Origin: Dryas octopetala
Taxonomy: Eukaryota; Streptophyta; Magnoliopsida; Rosales; Rosaceae
Length of the DNA stretch: 64,000 nt
Direction of reading: 5' to 3'
Assembly (NCBI GenBank): GCA_963921425.1
Contig: OY992832.1
Location: 12,027,249-12,091,248, forward strand
Part shown: positions 46,403-59,366 of the stretch, piece by piece
Numbering within the stretch: position 1 is the stretch's first letter
Layout: every line of letters begins with the position of its first letter
Notes under the pieces: generated by a model
The model's input: the letters and a program-made list of their open reading frames with translations, nothing else
Told to the model about the DNA's origin: nothing
Databases searched by the model: none
Program-made: the position numbers and the translations under genes

Positions 46403-49038
46403 ATGTGTAATGGATTGAGTTCTGATAATGCTCTCTCTAATTTCACCGTCTACCCAAGAGTTTAACTTTGTAATATCATGGTGCTTTTGGGCTCACAAGT
46501 TCTTGGACAGTTGGACCTTAAATTTTCACACGTGCTTCTTTAAATTATGTTTACCAGATATAGGTTACGTTTGATGTATGTCCGGTAAAGGATGACACCT
46601 TGTTCGGTAAATCAATACTAGACTACTAGTACGTAAATATATCATAAAACACCATGGTATAAATTTATACTGAAATACAAAGCCAACCCTTCATTTATGC
46701 AAAATTTATTCTAGAATTTATATTCATTGGTTTTATGAAATTAACACTACTTTTTGACTAGTGTTAAGCGGTAAATTAATAAAAACATCTCAACTAGAAT
46801 TTCACATTCCATGACTCTTATTTGCGATGAGCTAAATTTTAAATTTGGGAGGCTAAAATATATCATGCCAACATAAGAAATATAATATTTAAAACTTGCT
46901 CATTGCCTCATTGGAGAGCCAACATTTTCAAACTCATTAATCATATTGTTTATTTTTTTATTCGAGGAGGAAAATGACAAGAACCGAACTCTTGTCGTAA
47001 TGCTTTGATAACTGATAAGTGCTCTACCATAAGAGTTATAAAACTATACAATACGAGAGGACCTATTAACTTTTATTTTTAATCAAAGATGACCTATTAG
47101 CTTAAGTGTACATAATTTTCATTATTCTTATATACTATAATATATATTAAAAAACTTTAGAGTGAAAAGTTGTTCTATGTTATGGGTGCAATGCATCTAT
47201 CTCTCACAAAATTTGTATAAAATTCATAAATAACTAGAATTCCATACTCACTCATCCAATTCATAAATTTTTCTTATGACCGGCTCCGCCGCCACTCTTG
47301 TTCCCATTTCTCACCTCCTACTTCCTCACCATTAATCTATCATATTCATATAAACCTTTTTTTGTTTTTTCTCAGATTCTGATGACTAATCTAAATTCTA
47401 AACTAGGGGCCGGGCACATACATCCGCACGGGTTTATTAATATATACATATATTTTTTTTTTTTTGATTGAGGGTTTAGTAATATAAATGGCAACATGAT
47501 TAGCTGTTGACAATTTGACATTAACTTTTGACAATGTTTTGTTTGTATCAATTCCTAGAATAATCATTCACTTCTTTTTGAAAAGGATTAATTATATCAT
47601 TGTTCCTGAATTTGTATGGCCCGGAATAATTCCTAAATTTTAACTCTTAACGAAGACATTAGTGAATGTCAATTCAATAATTTCAAAAATAAAAACCAAA
47701 GAAAGCTTTCTTCATTTATTTCATCATAACTCATGGTGGGGAAGGTGAGAGGGACAATGAGAAAAGATAATATTTGGTCTTTAAATTCTTAAACGTTAAA
47801 ATCAGATTATAGGCCAACGACTGAATAGTGTGAATTGAAAATGGAGGCCACGTTATTAATAGTGTTATTTCAATGCTTCTGAAGACTGAACATGAGGTTA
47901 AATTCCAGCACTATCATATGTCAGCGATTGCGCCAACTACTTCTGGCTACAAATAAATAAATAAATTAGCATCAAGTTGGGGGTCTGTGGCTGATGTTAT
48001 TGCTAGCAGCCTGGCTGTGATTTTCTTCCTGGCAACCGATTATTCATAGGCTGAGGCCCTTTGGTTTTTTTCATTTTCAAAATTGTTTCTGGTGTATTTT
48101 TTAAGGAAATTAGAATATTCAAAACTAAACTTTAATTTCTCTGAGATTATTGTGGACAATATATGGTCCAGGAAGCTAGTCTGCTTACTATTCAGATGAA
48201 TTTTATCAGGAGACTTTGTATAACTTTTTTAACCAGTCCTCCCCTCCCCTGTATTGTTCATTTGTTCCCCATCTCTTCAATTACAGCTTGGATCTAGGAT
48301 GGCTAAGTGCATACCAATAGACTGTTATTGGCTTCAAAAGTTTAAACTCTTAGAAAATGAACTAACAATGTATATCAAGTTAAGATATTATTAATGTATT
48401 GTTTCATCATACATGTCAAAAGATAAATAAATATAAACAATATAAGTGCAGTCTTACTTTGCATGAAACATACGAGAATATAGTAGTCGGAGATTTCAAA
48501 CCCAAGATTTCGAACCAAAACTCTAATACTATGTTAGCTGCTTATACTAACTAAAAATTGGGATTGAACTTTGCATATATTGGAACGGCTTAAAATTGTG
48601 TCCATGTTTATATGCATTATGGGAGCATTAAATGCAATGGAAGAATTTTGACCCAAAAAATGCAATGGAAGAATTGACCAAAAAAGAAATGATATATTAA
48701 AAAAGTTACAAATTAGTTTTACACTACTATATATATATATATTTCATATTTCTTTCTTTTTTGGTAGGCTTTATGTCATAAATACTACTTTTATACAATA
48801 TGCAACATTATTACCATAAAATGTAGAACCTTATTTTTTCACTGTGATCATATATTTTAAAGTTCTATTAAATTCTGAAAGTAGGTATTAGGGTTCCGGT
48901 TGAAATTTCAACAATATAGTCCATGAATTTTTATTAGTCAACAAAGTAAAGGGAAAAGGTTGTGGGGAAAGGATATATAGCCTTTTCTTTTACTTAAATT
49001 GTTGGTTCAAGTTCAAAATAAACACCAAATTATGAGGT
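46403..49038. other. Intergenic DNA downstream of DJ-1
   Basis: AT-rich DNA with no supported gene. Near 46970-47040 the minus strand has tRNA-like words (GGTAGAGCACTT, GTTCGGTTCTTGTC) that may be another old SINE, but no flanking repeat was found. Near 48490-48540 aaacccaagatttcgaacc is a similar hint. Confidence 0.45.
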
Positions 49039-49491
49039 GAATTTCATCTGAGTCCACAAATTAAAAAATCGCTTAAAAACATTCATAAATTAATATCTAA
49101 ATTGAAAAATCGACTTTCATTTGGTGAATTGTTAGTGTTAAGATTAAATGACAGTGTTGCCAACCATGACGCGGCATGTTAATGACCTGTTAGTGGGCTG
49201 GATCATCTTTTAGGCATAGTGTTGATAATATTTCTAAGGTGAAAGAACCAGTGATTGAGCTTGAGGATGATGAAAGAGACATGGACTTTGATGATGATTA
49301 TCAAAGTATGCATGACTTTGATGAAGAGGATGATAGAGATAATATCATTAAATCTACCGCGTCATGGTTGATCATATTGATATTTAATCCCAACAGTAAT
49401 AGCTCACCAAACGGAAGTCAGTTTTTTAATTTAAATGTTAATTTGTGAATGTTTTTGAAAAATTTTATAATTTATGTACCAGAAAAAATTC
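49039..49491. mobile_element. Long-TIR element with an acidic open frame (453 bp)
   Basis: Two arms of about 135 bp (49039-49174 and 49357-49491) are inverted copies, from GAATTTCATCTG at the outside to ACCATGACGCGG at the inside. Long arms and short core resemble Mutator-like elements, but no 9-bp duplication is visible. The 180-bp core has an open frame (49239-49341) rich in Asp and Glu, with pieces such as IELEDDERDMDFDDDY. Such acidic stretches occur at the N-termini of some MULE-encoded and host proteins. It may be a captured or residual coding fragment. Confidence 0.6.
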
Positions 49492-51824
49492 GTCCAATAA
49501 TTAGATGTGTATTTTAAACTTGAGAAATTGTCAAGGCTTCAAGCCTTCACATGCCGGAAGGAAAAAAAAAAAAGGATTGCTCAAGCCTTCAAGGTATATA
49601 TTGACTTCTGAGAAAGTGTATAAATGGATGCTTCCTTTATGTGGTCAGAAATTCAGAATCTTTCGAAAATAACAAATAAAAAGAAAACAAAAAAATCCCA
49701 TTCCCATTTCCACTTCACGCCTTGCCAGGCATGTCAAAAGAGAATAGTCAAAGCTTTTTGGTTTTTTGTTTTTTGTTTTTGTTTTTTTTTCATCTTCCTC
49801 TTCTGGACAATACAAGGACCATTGGGTTTTTGTTTTTGAAAAAAAAAAAAAAAAAAGACAGTACGAGGACTATTAACTGCAAGTCTATAACTCCAGGGAA
49901 GTCAATCTCTCTCTCTCTCTCTCTAGTCTTTCCCTACATTTCTGTTGCAATCAGCAGAGCACCATAAATTAGGTTCTTCATGTTTTAATATCTTGTATTT
50001 TATCTGGGTTTTACATGTGCTCCATGTTTGGTTGCTGAGGGAATGTAAGAAAAGCTAAGACTTTTTAACTTTTCATTTGTACCCTTGGAAGAAAAAAGAA
50101 CAAAGAAGAGATTTTGGATTCGTTTCTGGGCGCTTAGAAGCTAGAAGAATGATGGGTTTCCCTATGTAGTCGATTTGCTCCGGAATATATGAGTTTTAGT
50201 TTTTTTGCTTCCAGGCTTCCAGCCAATGAAAAAGTCATCTTGATTCTTGACTAATCAAAATACTTATTATTATGTGTTTGCTTTAGTTTCTCTTGTCGCA
50301 AAGGACACTTCAAGGTTGAAAATATAGCAACACCCCCGTCCAATTCCGATTGGAAAGTTATAAAGGTAATTTTCAACAAACTTATGCTTCATCATCATCA
50401 TCATCATCATTTTCAATTTTGGTGCCTCCTAGATTTGACGTGTAAGATTTATAGTTGGTCAAAAGAATAAATCTCTCCCATTCCTTTAATATTTTCTCTT
50501 TGAAATTTCTCAAGGATTATTTTGTTCTTATAATTGAGTTTAGTGAGAATTACAATGATAATTGATTATGGAATAAAATTTTATGAGCTTTGCATGTAGT
50601 TAGGTGTCTTTGTATCTTTATGTTTCAGTATCTACCTTTCTTTCTTTAGTTTTGGTAAAATTCTCTTCTGGATACTGGCATATATAAAATTTATAGAAAG
50701 GACGTACTCCAATGGTGAGTAATTTTTGTACTAAATTCTTCCTTTTTCTTGAAATTACCTTAATAAACTCTGCACATTTCATTGGCTGATATGAACTTTC
50801 TAATCGTCATACCATGTTCCTAACTCTAACTAGTTGCTAGACCTGCCCTGTGCAGAACTGTAGTATTCATGCGCAGGTTTTGGTTTTAGGCCTAAAATGT
50901 TGTGAGATGCAAGAAGTTTCATGTTTATTCTGAATTTGGTCTTTATGGAGCCAGATTTGAAAATGTTCCCATTTATGTTGAATTCTCTTAGTAGTTGGTC
51001 TACGTATTAGCAGTAGATTGAACTAATGCACTATATTAGAGAACTGAACTTCTGATAGATCTTAAAGGACTTTAGATTTTGTGATGTCACCAGCTGCATT
51101 TCCAGGCCTTACAGTTACTGGTTTTTCCTCTAATTTTTCCCCTTAACTAGTAGATTCTGAAAGTGCAGATATATGTAGAATTTTTTTTGCTTTCAGTTCC
51201 TCAAGTACAGAAGACAGATATATAGAATTTTTCCCCTTAACTTCTTACTCTCACTAGAAGTTGAAAAGCCAGGCATAGGCAATAGTTACAACTTAAAAAT
51301 GTGCTATGGATGAATGTGCCTCTTTAGAGAAGTCCCTTCTTGAACGATTTTATTTCTCTAAAAAGTAGATGGTAAATAAAAACTATAAGCCAACTACCAA
51401 AGAATTTAAGGGCCAAAACTTCTATACTGAAACTACAGTGGGTTTGAGGATAGTGAGTTTAGGTAAACATGTGGCTTTTGCGTTTGCAGACATCTCTAAT
51501 CATTATTTTGGATGAGATTTACTACGCTGTGGGCTGTCATCTCTCTATCCCCGTTGCTAGGTATACCTATATAATAAAGAGGTCACCTAGATGTGAAATT
51601 TAGATTCATAAAACTTTAGTTTTTGTTAGGGTCTCTTCTGTTTGAAGTGAATGGCTAATTAATGCATTCCCCTTCTGTCTTCCTTCTAACAGAACAGGCA
51701 GTTGTAGTTACATAATGACAAGTTTATGTTTACTTGTGTACTTTGACAGGGCAAGGATTTGATTGACTGGTAATATTGGTCAACATAAAAAGCTGGTGAT
51801 GTCTTGTTTCTCTTTCTTGTTTAG
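49492..51824 (+). other. Presumed promoter, 5' UTR and first intron(s) of the kinase gene
   Basis: Long T- and A-runs (49770-49860) and a CT run (49907-49923) precede a region that may be transcribed leader. A very short open frame (ATGATGGGTTTCCCTATGTAG near 50150) could be an upstream ORF. The kinase's first coding exon should lie here but I could not fix it. Candidates include a donor-like ATG|GTGAGT near 50712 and an open stretch at 51511-51561 ending CTAG|GTATACC. Confidence 0.4.
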
Positions 51825-53721
51825 AACAAAGGCAGCTCCCGAAGTTAAAAGGACTGATGAAGTTGATGAAGGTACATTGTGGATGTCTTTATTCTATTGT
51901 TCCTTTATATAAATCATGGTCAATTACTTAAAATAATTAAATATCCATCCAGACATGGTCTCGGCCAATATTAGTTACTTTGGCACAATGCCAGCCGTCA
52001 AATTAGTTGCTCGCTGCAATTGTGAAATGGAAAGGTGACTTTTTAAAGTCATAAATGGGTCTTCAAAATTCTAAGGAGGAGCATTTTCCTATTCTCAATG
52101 ATTTTATTATATTAGTGTTACTTACTGATTTATGATCCAGTTCAAGTCTGCTTATACTCAAAGCCCATATACTCTTCAGAATCTTGACAACCCTGGCCTT
52201 CTCACATAGATAACTTTATGTTTTAGAAGCAGGAGTTTGCTCTTTAGTTGGTTAAGGTGTGCCATTATTGGCTGTTCTATTAAATATTTTTAGTGCAACT
52301 GCACAATTGATGTATGAAGAGTCAGTTTTGTTTACTTTCCTCGCAATATATGCTCTCAAAATTTTTGTATGAAATCTCATTTTATTTTCTTTGTTCAATT
52401 TACATGCCAAACTCAACTTTGTTAGTAAGTCTTGGCATTTAACTCAAATTTGGAAGTCAGCATTTTTAAGAAAATGCAACTAAACTCATCCTGCCCTAAA
52501 AGCTTCTAATAGGGTCATATGGGTACAGTGGTTTCAGGCATTCTAAATATCAGACTGTACACTTACAAGGAACTGCAGATTGCCACTGAAAATTTCAGTC
52601 AAGGAAATAAAATTGGTCAGGGAGGTTTTGGCTCTGTGTACAAGGTAATTTCACTTAGAATGATTTTTCATATGACTTTTGAGGAATACTTGGTCATCAG
52701 CCCTTGATTATGCTGAAAACTTTTCATTGACTTTTGCCTCTATTGGCTGACTTTTATCCCAAATTATTGTGAACTGTATTTGATCAGGGAACACTTAAGG
52801 ATGGCACTGTGGCAGCTATAAAGGTATTGTCAGCAGATTCTAGGCAAGGGTCGCGAGAATTTTTGACAGAACTTGAAGTGATTGCAAATGTTGAGCATGA
52901 TAACCTGGTTAAGCTATATGGTTGTTGTGCGGAAGGTCGCCATAGGATATTGGTCTATGGCTATCTCGAAAATAATAGCCTTGCTCAAACACTTCTTGGT
53001 AAGTCAATTACTAGGTCCTTGTTTAAATCAGTGAATTGTTTGGGTAATGACTTAGTCCCTCTGTACTTTAGGTGGAGGCCACTGTAGTATTCAGTTTAGT
53101 TGGCAGGCAAGGTGTAATATCTGCATTGGTGTTGCAAGGGGGCTTGCTTTTCTCCATGAGGATGTTCGGCCCCATATTATTCACAGAGACATTAAAGCAA
53201 GCAATATTCTCCTTGATAAAGACCTCTCACCAAAAATTTCAGATTTTGGCCTTGCAAAGTTTATCGCACCCAACTTAACCCATGTTAGTACACGTGTTGC
53301 TGGAACAGCGTAAGTTTACCAATTCGAGTTCTACTCTCTTGTAATGTGTTTAATTTTCAGTGGATATTCAGCAGAGAAATTCTTGATTGTGCGCCACTCA
53401 CTGGATTTCAAAGATATGATCTAAAAATTATTGTGTGAAACATTACTACCAAAACAATTTATTGTACTAGTGAAATGTTTGGTGTGGGCTGTATGGTTCT
53501 ATGTGTCAGTCAAAAACTATTTTTTCATGTTGGAGGTTACTGGAACATGAATGTAGCCTCCAAATTCTGGGTTATATATTATTATAGATGTCTTCAAACG
53601 TGTGATTACCATGATTGGATAATGATAAGATTTGACCTTGTTATCCAAGAATGTTAACGACTTTAAGTGCTGCCCATGCTGGCAAGTAAGGTGCTCTAGA
53701 TGTAAAATTTCAATATACTTT

Positions 53722-53760
<39 letters not shown>

Positions 53761-54787
53761 CTTATATCAATTTATTTGTGATTATGTCAACATATTTGGT
53801 TCCCTATTTTATTTATGCAGAGGTTATTTGGCACCTGAGTATGCCATACGAGGTCAAGTGACAAGGAAAGCAGACATCTACAGTTTTGGTGTTTTAATCT
53901 TGGAAATTGTTAGTGGGAGGTGCAATACAAACAGACGGTTACCATCCAAAGAACAATATCTTCTTCAAAGGGTATGGATCTTTCTGAATTAGCATTTGCT
54001 TCTAGGGCTAAATTGAAGCCTGCGGACTAGTTTATAGCTTTTACTTGTTCTATATAGTAACCATTAAAAATTTATTACATTGAACATGCGTGTTCAATGG
54101 GTTTTATCTTATTATAAAGGATAAATGTGGCTTTTCATACCTATTGATTGACATTGAGTGTTCTCTTATTATGGTATAGATACTAAATACATCTTTTCTT
54201 GCATATTATTTTGGATTCCTAACTTAGACTCTTAGAGATATAAAATTGTCTTCTCATCATCTCTAATTGCAACATGTACTTATCTCTATTAGCTATAAAA
54301 TGGGTAGTGATTCAGCAATTTGATAAGTTGGTAAGTGGTAACCCAGAATTACTACTAGAATCTTGAGAAGACTTATCGAACAAATTTCCTGTTGCAGGCA
54401 TGGGAACTACATGAGAAGGGGCAGCTGGTGGAGTTGGTGGACATATCATTAAATGGAAATTTCAATATTGAGGAGGCTTGCAGATTCCTAAGGATTAGCC
54501 TTCTCTGCACCCAAGACATGCCCAAGCTTCGACCATCCATGTCTACTATTGTTGAGATGCTGACAGGTAAAATTGATGTGAATCATGAGACGATATCCAA
54601 ACCAGGACTGCTTGCGGAATTCATGGGTCAGACCGAAGATAGAGGCCAGAGAGATAATGCCGACGGAAAACATTCATCTTACACGGCATCTACCTCAGGG
54701 AAGCCTATCAATTCATCATCTTCATCAGAAAACATCACTTCATTTGCTAATATGACCTTCAATTCTATATATGACCGAAGCAATTAG
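51825..54787 (+). CDS. CRPK1: CRPK1-like receptor-like cytoplasmic kinase (5' exon unresolved)
   Basis: Six exons are supported: 51825-51871, 52529-52644, 52788-52998, 53072-53309, 53821-53971 and 54398-54787. About 384 residues are visible. The kinase domain is complete: P-loop [13 protein letters not shown]-type lysine (AAIKVL), catalytic HRDIKASN (an RD kinase), DFGLAK, APEYA and the [16 protein letters not shown] segment. The tail is Ser-rich. No signal peptide, extracellular domain or membrane anchor is visible. Closest recalled relative: At1g16670 (CRPK1), a plasma-membrane-associated kinase that phosphorylates 14-3-3 proteins in the cold. The acceptor at 52528 is chosen because it joins VDE to [16 protein letters not shown]. 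Another AG 16 bases upstream (before GGTCATATGGG) also reaches this frame. The start codon is not assigned. Confidence 0.85.
53724..53757. repeat. (CT)n in a kinase intron
   Basis: A CT run of about 34 bases in the intron between the catalytic-loop exon and the APE-motif exon, about 60 bases before the acceptor. Confidence 0.9.
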
Positions 54788-55407
54788 GACGAGCAAAACA
54801 TCATTCTGGTATTCTTATTTTTGGGAACAAGTAGTAATATCATTTTTTGCTTTCGAATGCCGTTAAAGAGTTGTTCCTAAGCACTATACAAACCGTTTTG
54901 TAGGGCAACCGTTGGTGTAAATCATATAAATTAATTTTACTTTTTTTGGCCTGTAAAGAAAGTTTTGACTATATAAACAATCCTTCCATCCCTCACTTCA
55001 AATCCTGGTATTGTTGAATGTGATCCATAATGAGTACTAAAATGGGATAAAGGTACAACTTTAATGAGTTCTGTATAAATCGTATTCAAGTCGAACTTGG
55101 ATGTGTAGTATGAAATTATGAATCAGGATATTTTGAAGGCATGTGAAAATCCAGAACTTCAAATCGATGCAAGCTGGCACCAGTAACTTTGTTCTATGAA
55201 TAAAGATGTTGCCAAATTGGGGCACCAAACCCATTTTGAAACAGACTGCTAAGCACTACATGGTTCATTTTTCATTCGTAAAAGATGAACATTTATTTAT
55301 GAAGATTGAAGATGATACAATAGTTTGATATCCTAAAAGAATATACAAAAGAATTTAAAAGAGAAATAACATTAACGATTGTATATTCTTGTGTAAAAAC
55401 TTTCAAG
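54788..55407. other. Tail-to-tail spacer between the kinase and ABCG10 genes
   Basis: About 620 bases shared by the two 3' ends. An AATAAA on the minus strand (plus 55292-55297), about 110 bases past the ABCG10 stop, is a plausible poly(A) signal for that gene. No gene or repeat is recognised. Confidence 0.5.
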
Positions 55408-57231
55408 CTAGTTTCTATTTCTGCAGCACCTGCACCACAGAATAAGAAAACAAAGCACTCTATAACCAATTATGAAACCCAGCATCACAGCTAAATTGCT
55501 CCATTTTTGTGTCTCTCTTAAATCCTGCTGTGTTAAGAACTCATTCCCATATAGATTACATCTCTCTTTATCAATCTGCAGTATGCATCTTCTTCCCTGA
55601 TCTCCTCCATACTCATTTATCAGAAAACACTCAAAAGGGTACTTGAAAAGACTCAGGTAGTGCATGAAAGTCCAGTACCTAGGTATGTTTTCCTTTGATA
55701 TGAAGTACCCGGAAAAGAGAAAGAAAGATCCCATTAACCCTGCAACCACTGAAGTCCCCATGATGAAGTTTGGGACAAGAGCACTGAAACATGCTACAAC
55801 AGAATTGGACATCAGAAGGACCATCCAGACCACCAGAGAGAAGTAAAGGAACCTGTCAATGTCCCTCCTTAATCCAACCAACCAGTAAACTGGAGTGGTG
55901 TATAGAAGACCAACCATCAAAAGAAAAGGAAGAAATATGAGGGTGTTTGCTATAACATAGGAAGAAACTCTAAAAGCTCCTTTGGAAGTCTCGGTCATTA
56001 GTATTCTTCTCTCTTGTAAGAAAATTGGTAGGCCTTCTGTTGTGGAAGATAGCAAGAATGTGAGGCTGAAGGCAAAGAATCCAATTTGGGTCTGTAAGGC
56101 AATTGCCCCTTGGTCACTGCCAACATTTAAGAATATGGTCCCGAGTACGAATCCAGCTACCAAGGCTTGTATGACTCTTGTGACAAACAATTGCTTGGTT
56201 CTAAATATGTTGCTGCAAAATCTTTGTCCTAGTATAAAAATTTCCTCGAGTTGAGAATTTGGGTAGAAGGGAAGCTTTTCTGCTAAATGGTCAGAGCAGG
56301 CATGCTTTTCTTCTAAAGGAAAACGTTGGTTGTTGAAGGCTTCTGAAGTTTGTGTACCCAAGCTTTCAATAACATCAATGGAAAATTCAAGCAAATTAAC
56401 ATGGTTGGGGATGCAATGGCCTGCAAACTCGAGCCTTTCTTCAAGCAGATGCAATGATCCATTATGCGTGACAGTTCCATTTGAAAGCAGGATAACCCGA
56501 TCAAACATCTCTAGGATTCGAAAACCAGGTTGGTGAATGGTCAAAACAATAGTCTTTCCTTGATTGATAACCATTGTTTTGAGCATCGAGACTACATGGA
56601 AAGCTGAGGCAGAATCCAGTCCTGAAGTTGGTTCATCGATCAAAATCACAGCTGGATCATGAACCACATCAACTCCAATCGAAACTCTGCGCCTTTCCCC
56701 ACCTGAAATGCCATTGTTTGATCCTCCCACACCAATTCTTGAAGCTGCAACATGTTCCAGCCCAAGCTCCTTCATCAGCTGTTGCACTTTAGCTGCAGCC
56801 TCTCTTTTCCCGCCAGGAAGCCTTAGCAGAGCACTATACATAAGTGTTTCTTCAACTGTAAGTAATGGGAATAGAGCATCATCTTGAGTGACATACCCGG
56901 ACATTCTCCGAAAACGTTTAGTGTTCATAGGCCGGTCATTAACCAGCACTTGACCACACACTTTCTTTGGGGATATCTTTCCAGCAAGAATCTCTAGCAG
57001 GGTGGTTTTTCCAGCACCACTAGGACCAGCAATTGCAGTGATCTCTCCTGGCCTTGCTTCACAATTTACATCCTTCAAAATGAATTTTGGAACTCTCCTT
57101 GAAGTTGCACCACAAGGCACCCATTTCATTTCATCGAAGTGGGAGCACAAGTTGTAGCACAGATTTCTGATTTCAATTATACATGGTGTTTTCCAGCCAC
57201 CGGAATCCGGCATCTGCACTGGCAATTCCAT
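55408..57231 (-). CDS. ABCG10: ABCG10-type half-size ABC transporter
   Basis: One uninterrupted exon encodes 607 aa. The nucleotide-binding domain is N-terminal, as in all ABCG/WBC half-transporters: Walker [10 protein letters not shown], signature [12 protein letters not shown], Walker [14 protein letters not shown] and H-loop TIHQPG. A C-terminal membrane domain with about six hydrophobic segments follows ([16 protein letters not shown] through [16 protein letters not shown]). Known of the family: half-transporters dimerise in the plasma membrane and export lipids, hormones or secondary metabolites; the substrate of ABCG10 is not established to my knowledge. The ATG at 57231 is chosen because MELPV matches the Arabidopsis protein start; the frame stays open 34 codons upstream. 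Lack of introns is usual for this group. Confidence 0.95.
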   Translation of the reverse strand: MELPVQMPDSGGWKTPCIIEIRNLCYNLCSHFDEMKWVPCGATSRRVPKFILKDVNCEARPGEITAIAGPSGAGKTTLLEILAGKISPKKVCGQVLVNDRPMNTKRFRRMSGYVTQDDALFPLLTVEETLMYSALLRLPGGKREAAAKVQQLMKELGLEHVAASRIGVGGSNNGISGGERRRVSIGVDVVHDPAVILIDEPTSGLDSASAFHVVSMLKTMVINQGKTIVLTIHQPGFRILEMFDRVILLSNGTVTHNGSLHLLEERLEFAGHCIPNHVNLLEFSIDVIESLGTQTSEAFNNQRFPLEEKHACSDHLAEKLPFYPNSQLEEIFILGQRFCSNIFRTKQLFVTRVIQALVAGFVLGTIFLNVGSDQGAIALQTQIGFFAFSLTFLLSSTTEGLPIFLQERRILMTETSKGAFRVSSYVIANTLIFLPFLLMVGLLYTTPVYWLVGLRRDIDRFLYFSLVVWMVLLMSNSVVACFSALVPNFIMGTSVVAGLMGSFFLFSGYFISKENIPRYWTFMHYLSLFKYPFECFLINEYGGDQGRRCILQIDKERCNLYGNEFLTQQDLRETQKWSNLAVMLGFIIGYRVLCFLILWCRCCRNRN

Positions 57232-58156
57232 TAAGGGGAAGAGTGAAAGTGAGAGAGAAAATGTGATATTTGTGGGATGTGTGAGGAAAAGGAGGAGATG
57301 AGCTAACACACCAAACTGTGTGTTACTATACAAGTTAAGCTAGAGAAGAAGCCAGGTTTGATATTTTTTGGGATGCATGGGGCTTAGGCAGTTTTGAGAC
57401 ATGTGGTTGACTTGGTTCTGCTTTCTATTTAACAAAACTTTTGATGGAGTTTGGAGAGTTAGAGAGCTTCAAGCAAACCAAAGAAGGAAAGAAAGAGCCA
57501 TAACTTGCTTTGGGAAGTTTTTTCAGGTGAGCTGATCATTGACCGTGCAGGGTTGGTGTTAGTTGCTTCACTATCTGCCCCACTCTAACTCATCAGCTCA
57601 GCAGTTTGGTTGGAAATTGCTTTATTGACCAATTAGTCAATTACAAGTTTACAACAATAAAGTTGCCTACATGAAACACAAACAGATTCTTACCACAGCT
57701 CCCTAAATGTGCAGCCCAGCCCAACTTGGTTCTTTGGGCTTTGCTGAAGTACCATAAGAGCATCTGCAACCGTAAGCCATTGCCAACACCAAAAATTGCA
57801 TTAAAAATGGGAATATTCAAAGTATAGTCTCCCTGCTATTAAAGTATTAATCACACCTCCAAATGTAACCTATACTTCCAGCGCCAAAATATTAAATATT
57901 TTTTTTTTACTCATTTTTTATACAACAAAAAAAAATTAAAAAAATAAGTTAGTAAATTTAAAATATTTAAACATATTCAAGTTTAGTCTCATTTTAAAGG
58001 TCTCCTCAAGATCTTTGCAATGATATAATTATTATGAATAAAAAATTTTAAAAAGATAATGATTATTATTTAAAAATAATAAAGGATATAGAAGGAAATA
58101 AATTTTGTATAAGAGAGACAAGGGTAATAAGAAGATAATATAAAAAAAGAAGAGTG
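57232..58156. other. ABCG10 promoter and flank
   Basis: The first 300 bases are the leader and promoter of ABCG10. The remainder (57760-58156) is AT-rich with T- and A-runs and no gene. Confidence 0.5.
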
Positions 58157-58542
58157 TGCTATATGCATACTTTTTTTTTTTTGCACATCCCTATTAAAAA
58201 AAAAAACAAAAAAAAAAGACTATACAACCCTTCCCTCTTTCCCTCTCTTTTTTCTCTCGTTCAGACCCCCTTCCCTTTTTTTTTTCTCCTTCTTCTTCTT
58301 CCCCCTACCCGAGCCACCACTAACCACCATCTTCCTCTTTCTTCGCATGCACCACCACCACAACACCCCCAAAACAACCACCACGATAGCACTACCACCA
58401 CTTTCTTCTTCCTCATACCTAAGCCAAAACAGCCACTACCCCCTCCAAGCCTCACCACAACCAGCCCGGCAGCCCCTCATCCCCCTCTCATCTCTCTATT
58501 TTTCTGTCTTATTCCCTCTTTGCTGCACCACCATCTATTTTA

Positions 58543-58573
<31 letters not shown>

Positions 58574-59366
58574 CTCTCTCTCCCTCATTCCCTCTCTCAT
58601 TTCTCCCTTCTTTCTTCCCTCTTTTTCTCTGTCGCTGCAGTTGGTTCGGTAGACAGCCACCGAACGAAACTAACGGCTTCGGCAGATGACTGTTGAACGA
58701 ACCCACAAGTTTCGATGGATGGCTGCCGAACGAACCTGCCGATTTAGGCGGATGACTGTCGAACGGCCTGCGAAGCTCATCCTTTTGGTTGGCACTGCAA
58801 TGTGGTCGTGCGAGTTGGGCATAGCTGTCGGGCGCGAGCTCATTTGCGTTGACGATGTGGTCGGGTGTTGGGACTTCTTGGCTGTGCGAGCTTGGCATGG
58901 TGGTGGGCGCGGGGAGGGTGGTGCAGTAGAGAGGAGAGAGAGAGAATGAGAGGAGAATGGTGCGCATGCAGGGAGGGTGGTGCTGCACGCGGTGGTGGTG
59001 TTGCGAGGAGGGTGGTGCAGCAGGGAGGCGAGATAGATGAGGAGAGAGAGAATGAGAGGAGAATGGTGCGCATGCAGGGAGGGTGGTGCTGCGCGCGGTG
59101 GTGGTGCTGCGAGGAGGGTGGTGTTGCGCGGGTGTGTGTTGACAGAGAAAGATAGAGAGGGAATGAGAAAGAGTGGGAAAAAGAAAGATGGGGTGTGTAA
59201 TGAATTGAGGGTATTTTGATAATGGATTGGGTGTGTGTTGAGAGGTTTTGAATTTGAGATGAATGTATGGGTGTGTAGGAGAAAAAAAAAAAAGAGAAAA
59301 ATGGTGTGCAAAAAGAAAAAAAAATGGTGTGCAAATAGCAGCACTCAAAAAGAAAAGCAAATAGCA
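58157..59366. mobile_element. Foldback-like inverted-repeat element (about 1.2 kb)
   Basis: The left end (TGCTATATGCATACTTTT...TTGCACATCC) and the complement of the right end (TGCTATTTGC...TTTGCACACCATTTT) are related. The left half is C/T-rich and the right half G/A-rich, and many words pair across the centre (for example gcatgcaccaccacca against tggtgcgcatgc). This fits a foldback or Mutator-like element. No 9-bp target duplication was found, so exact ends are tentative. Proline/serine-rich open frames on both strands follow from the base skew and are not called. A 106-bp tandem duplication lies inside the right half. Confidence 0.5.
58930..59130. repeat. Two tandem copies of a 106-bp unit
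   Basis: The word aatgagaggagaatggtgcgc at 58945 recurs at 59051, and similarity runs through gcatgcagggagggtggtgctgc to gcgaggagggtggtg in both copies, with few differences. High similarity suggests a recent duplication compared with the surrounding element. Confidence 0.85.

Noticed and set aside
49239-49448. Acidic 69-codon frame as an independent gene
   Set aside because: It lies between the arms of an inverted-repeat element and runs into one arm; reported as a transposon core instead.
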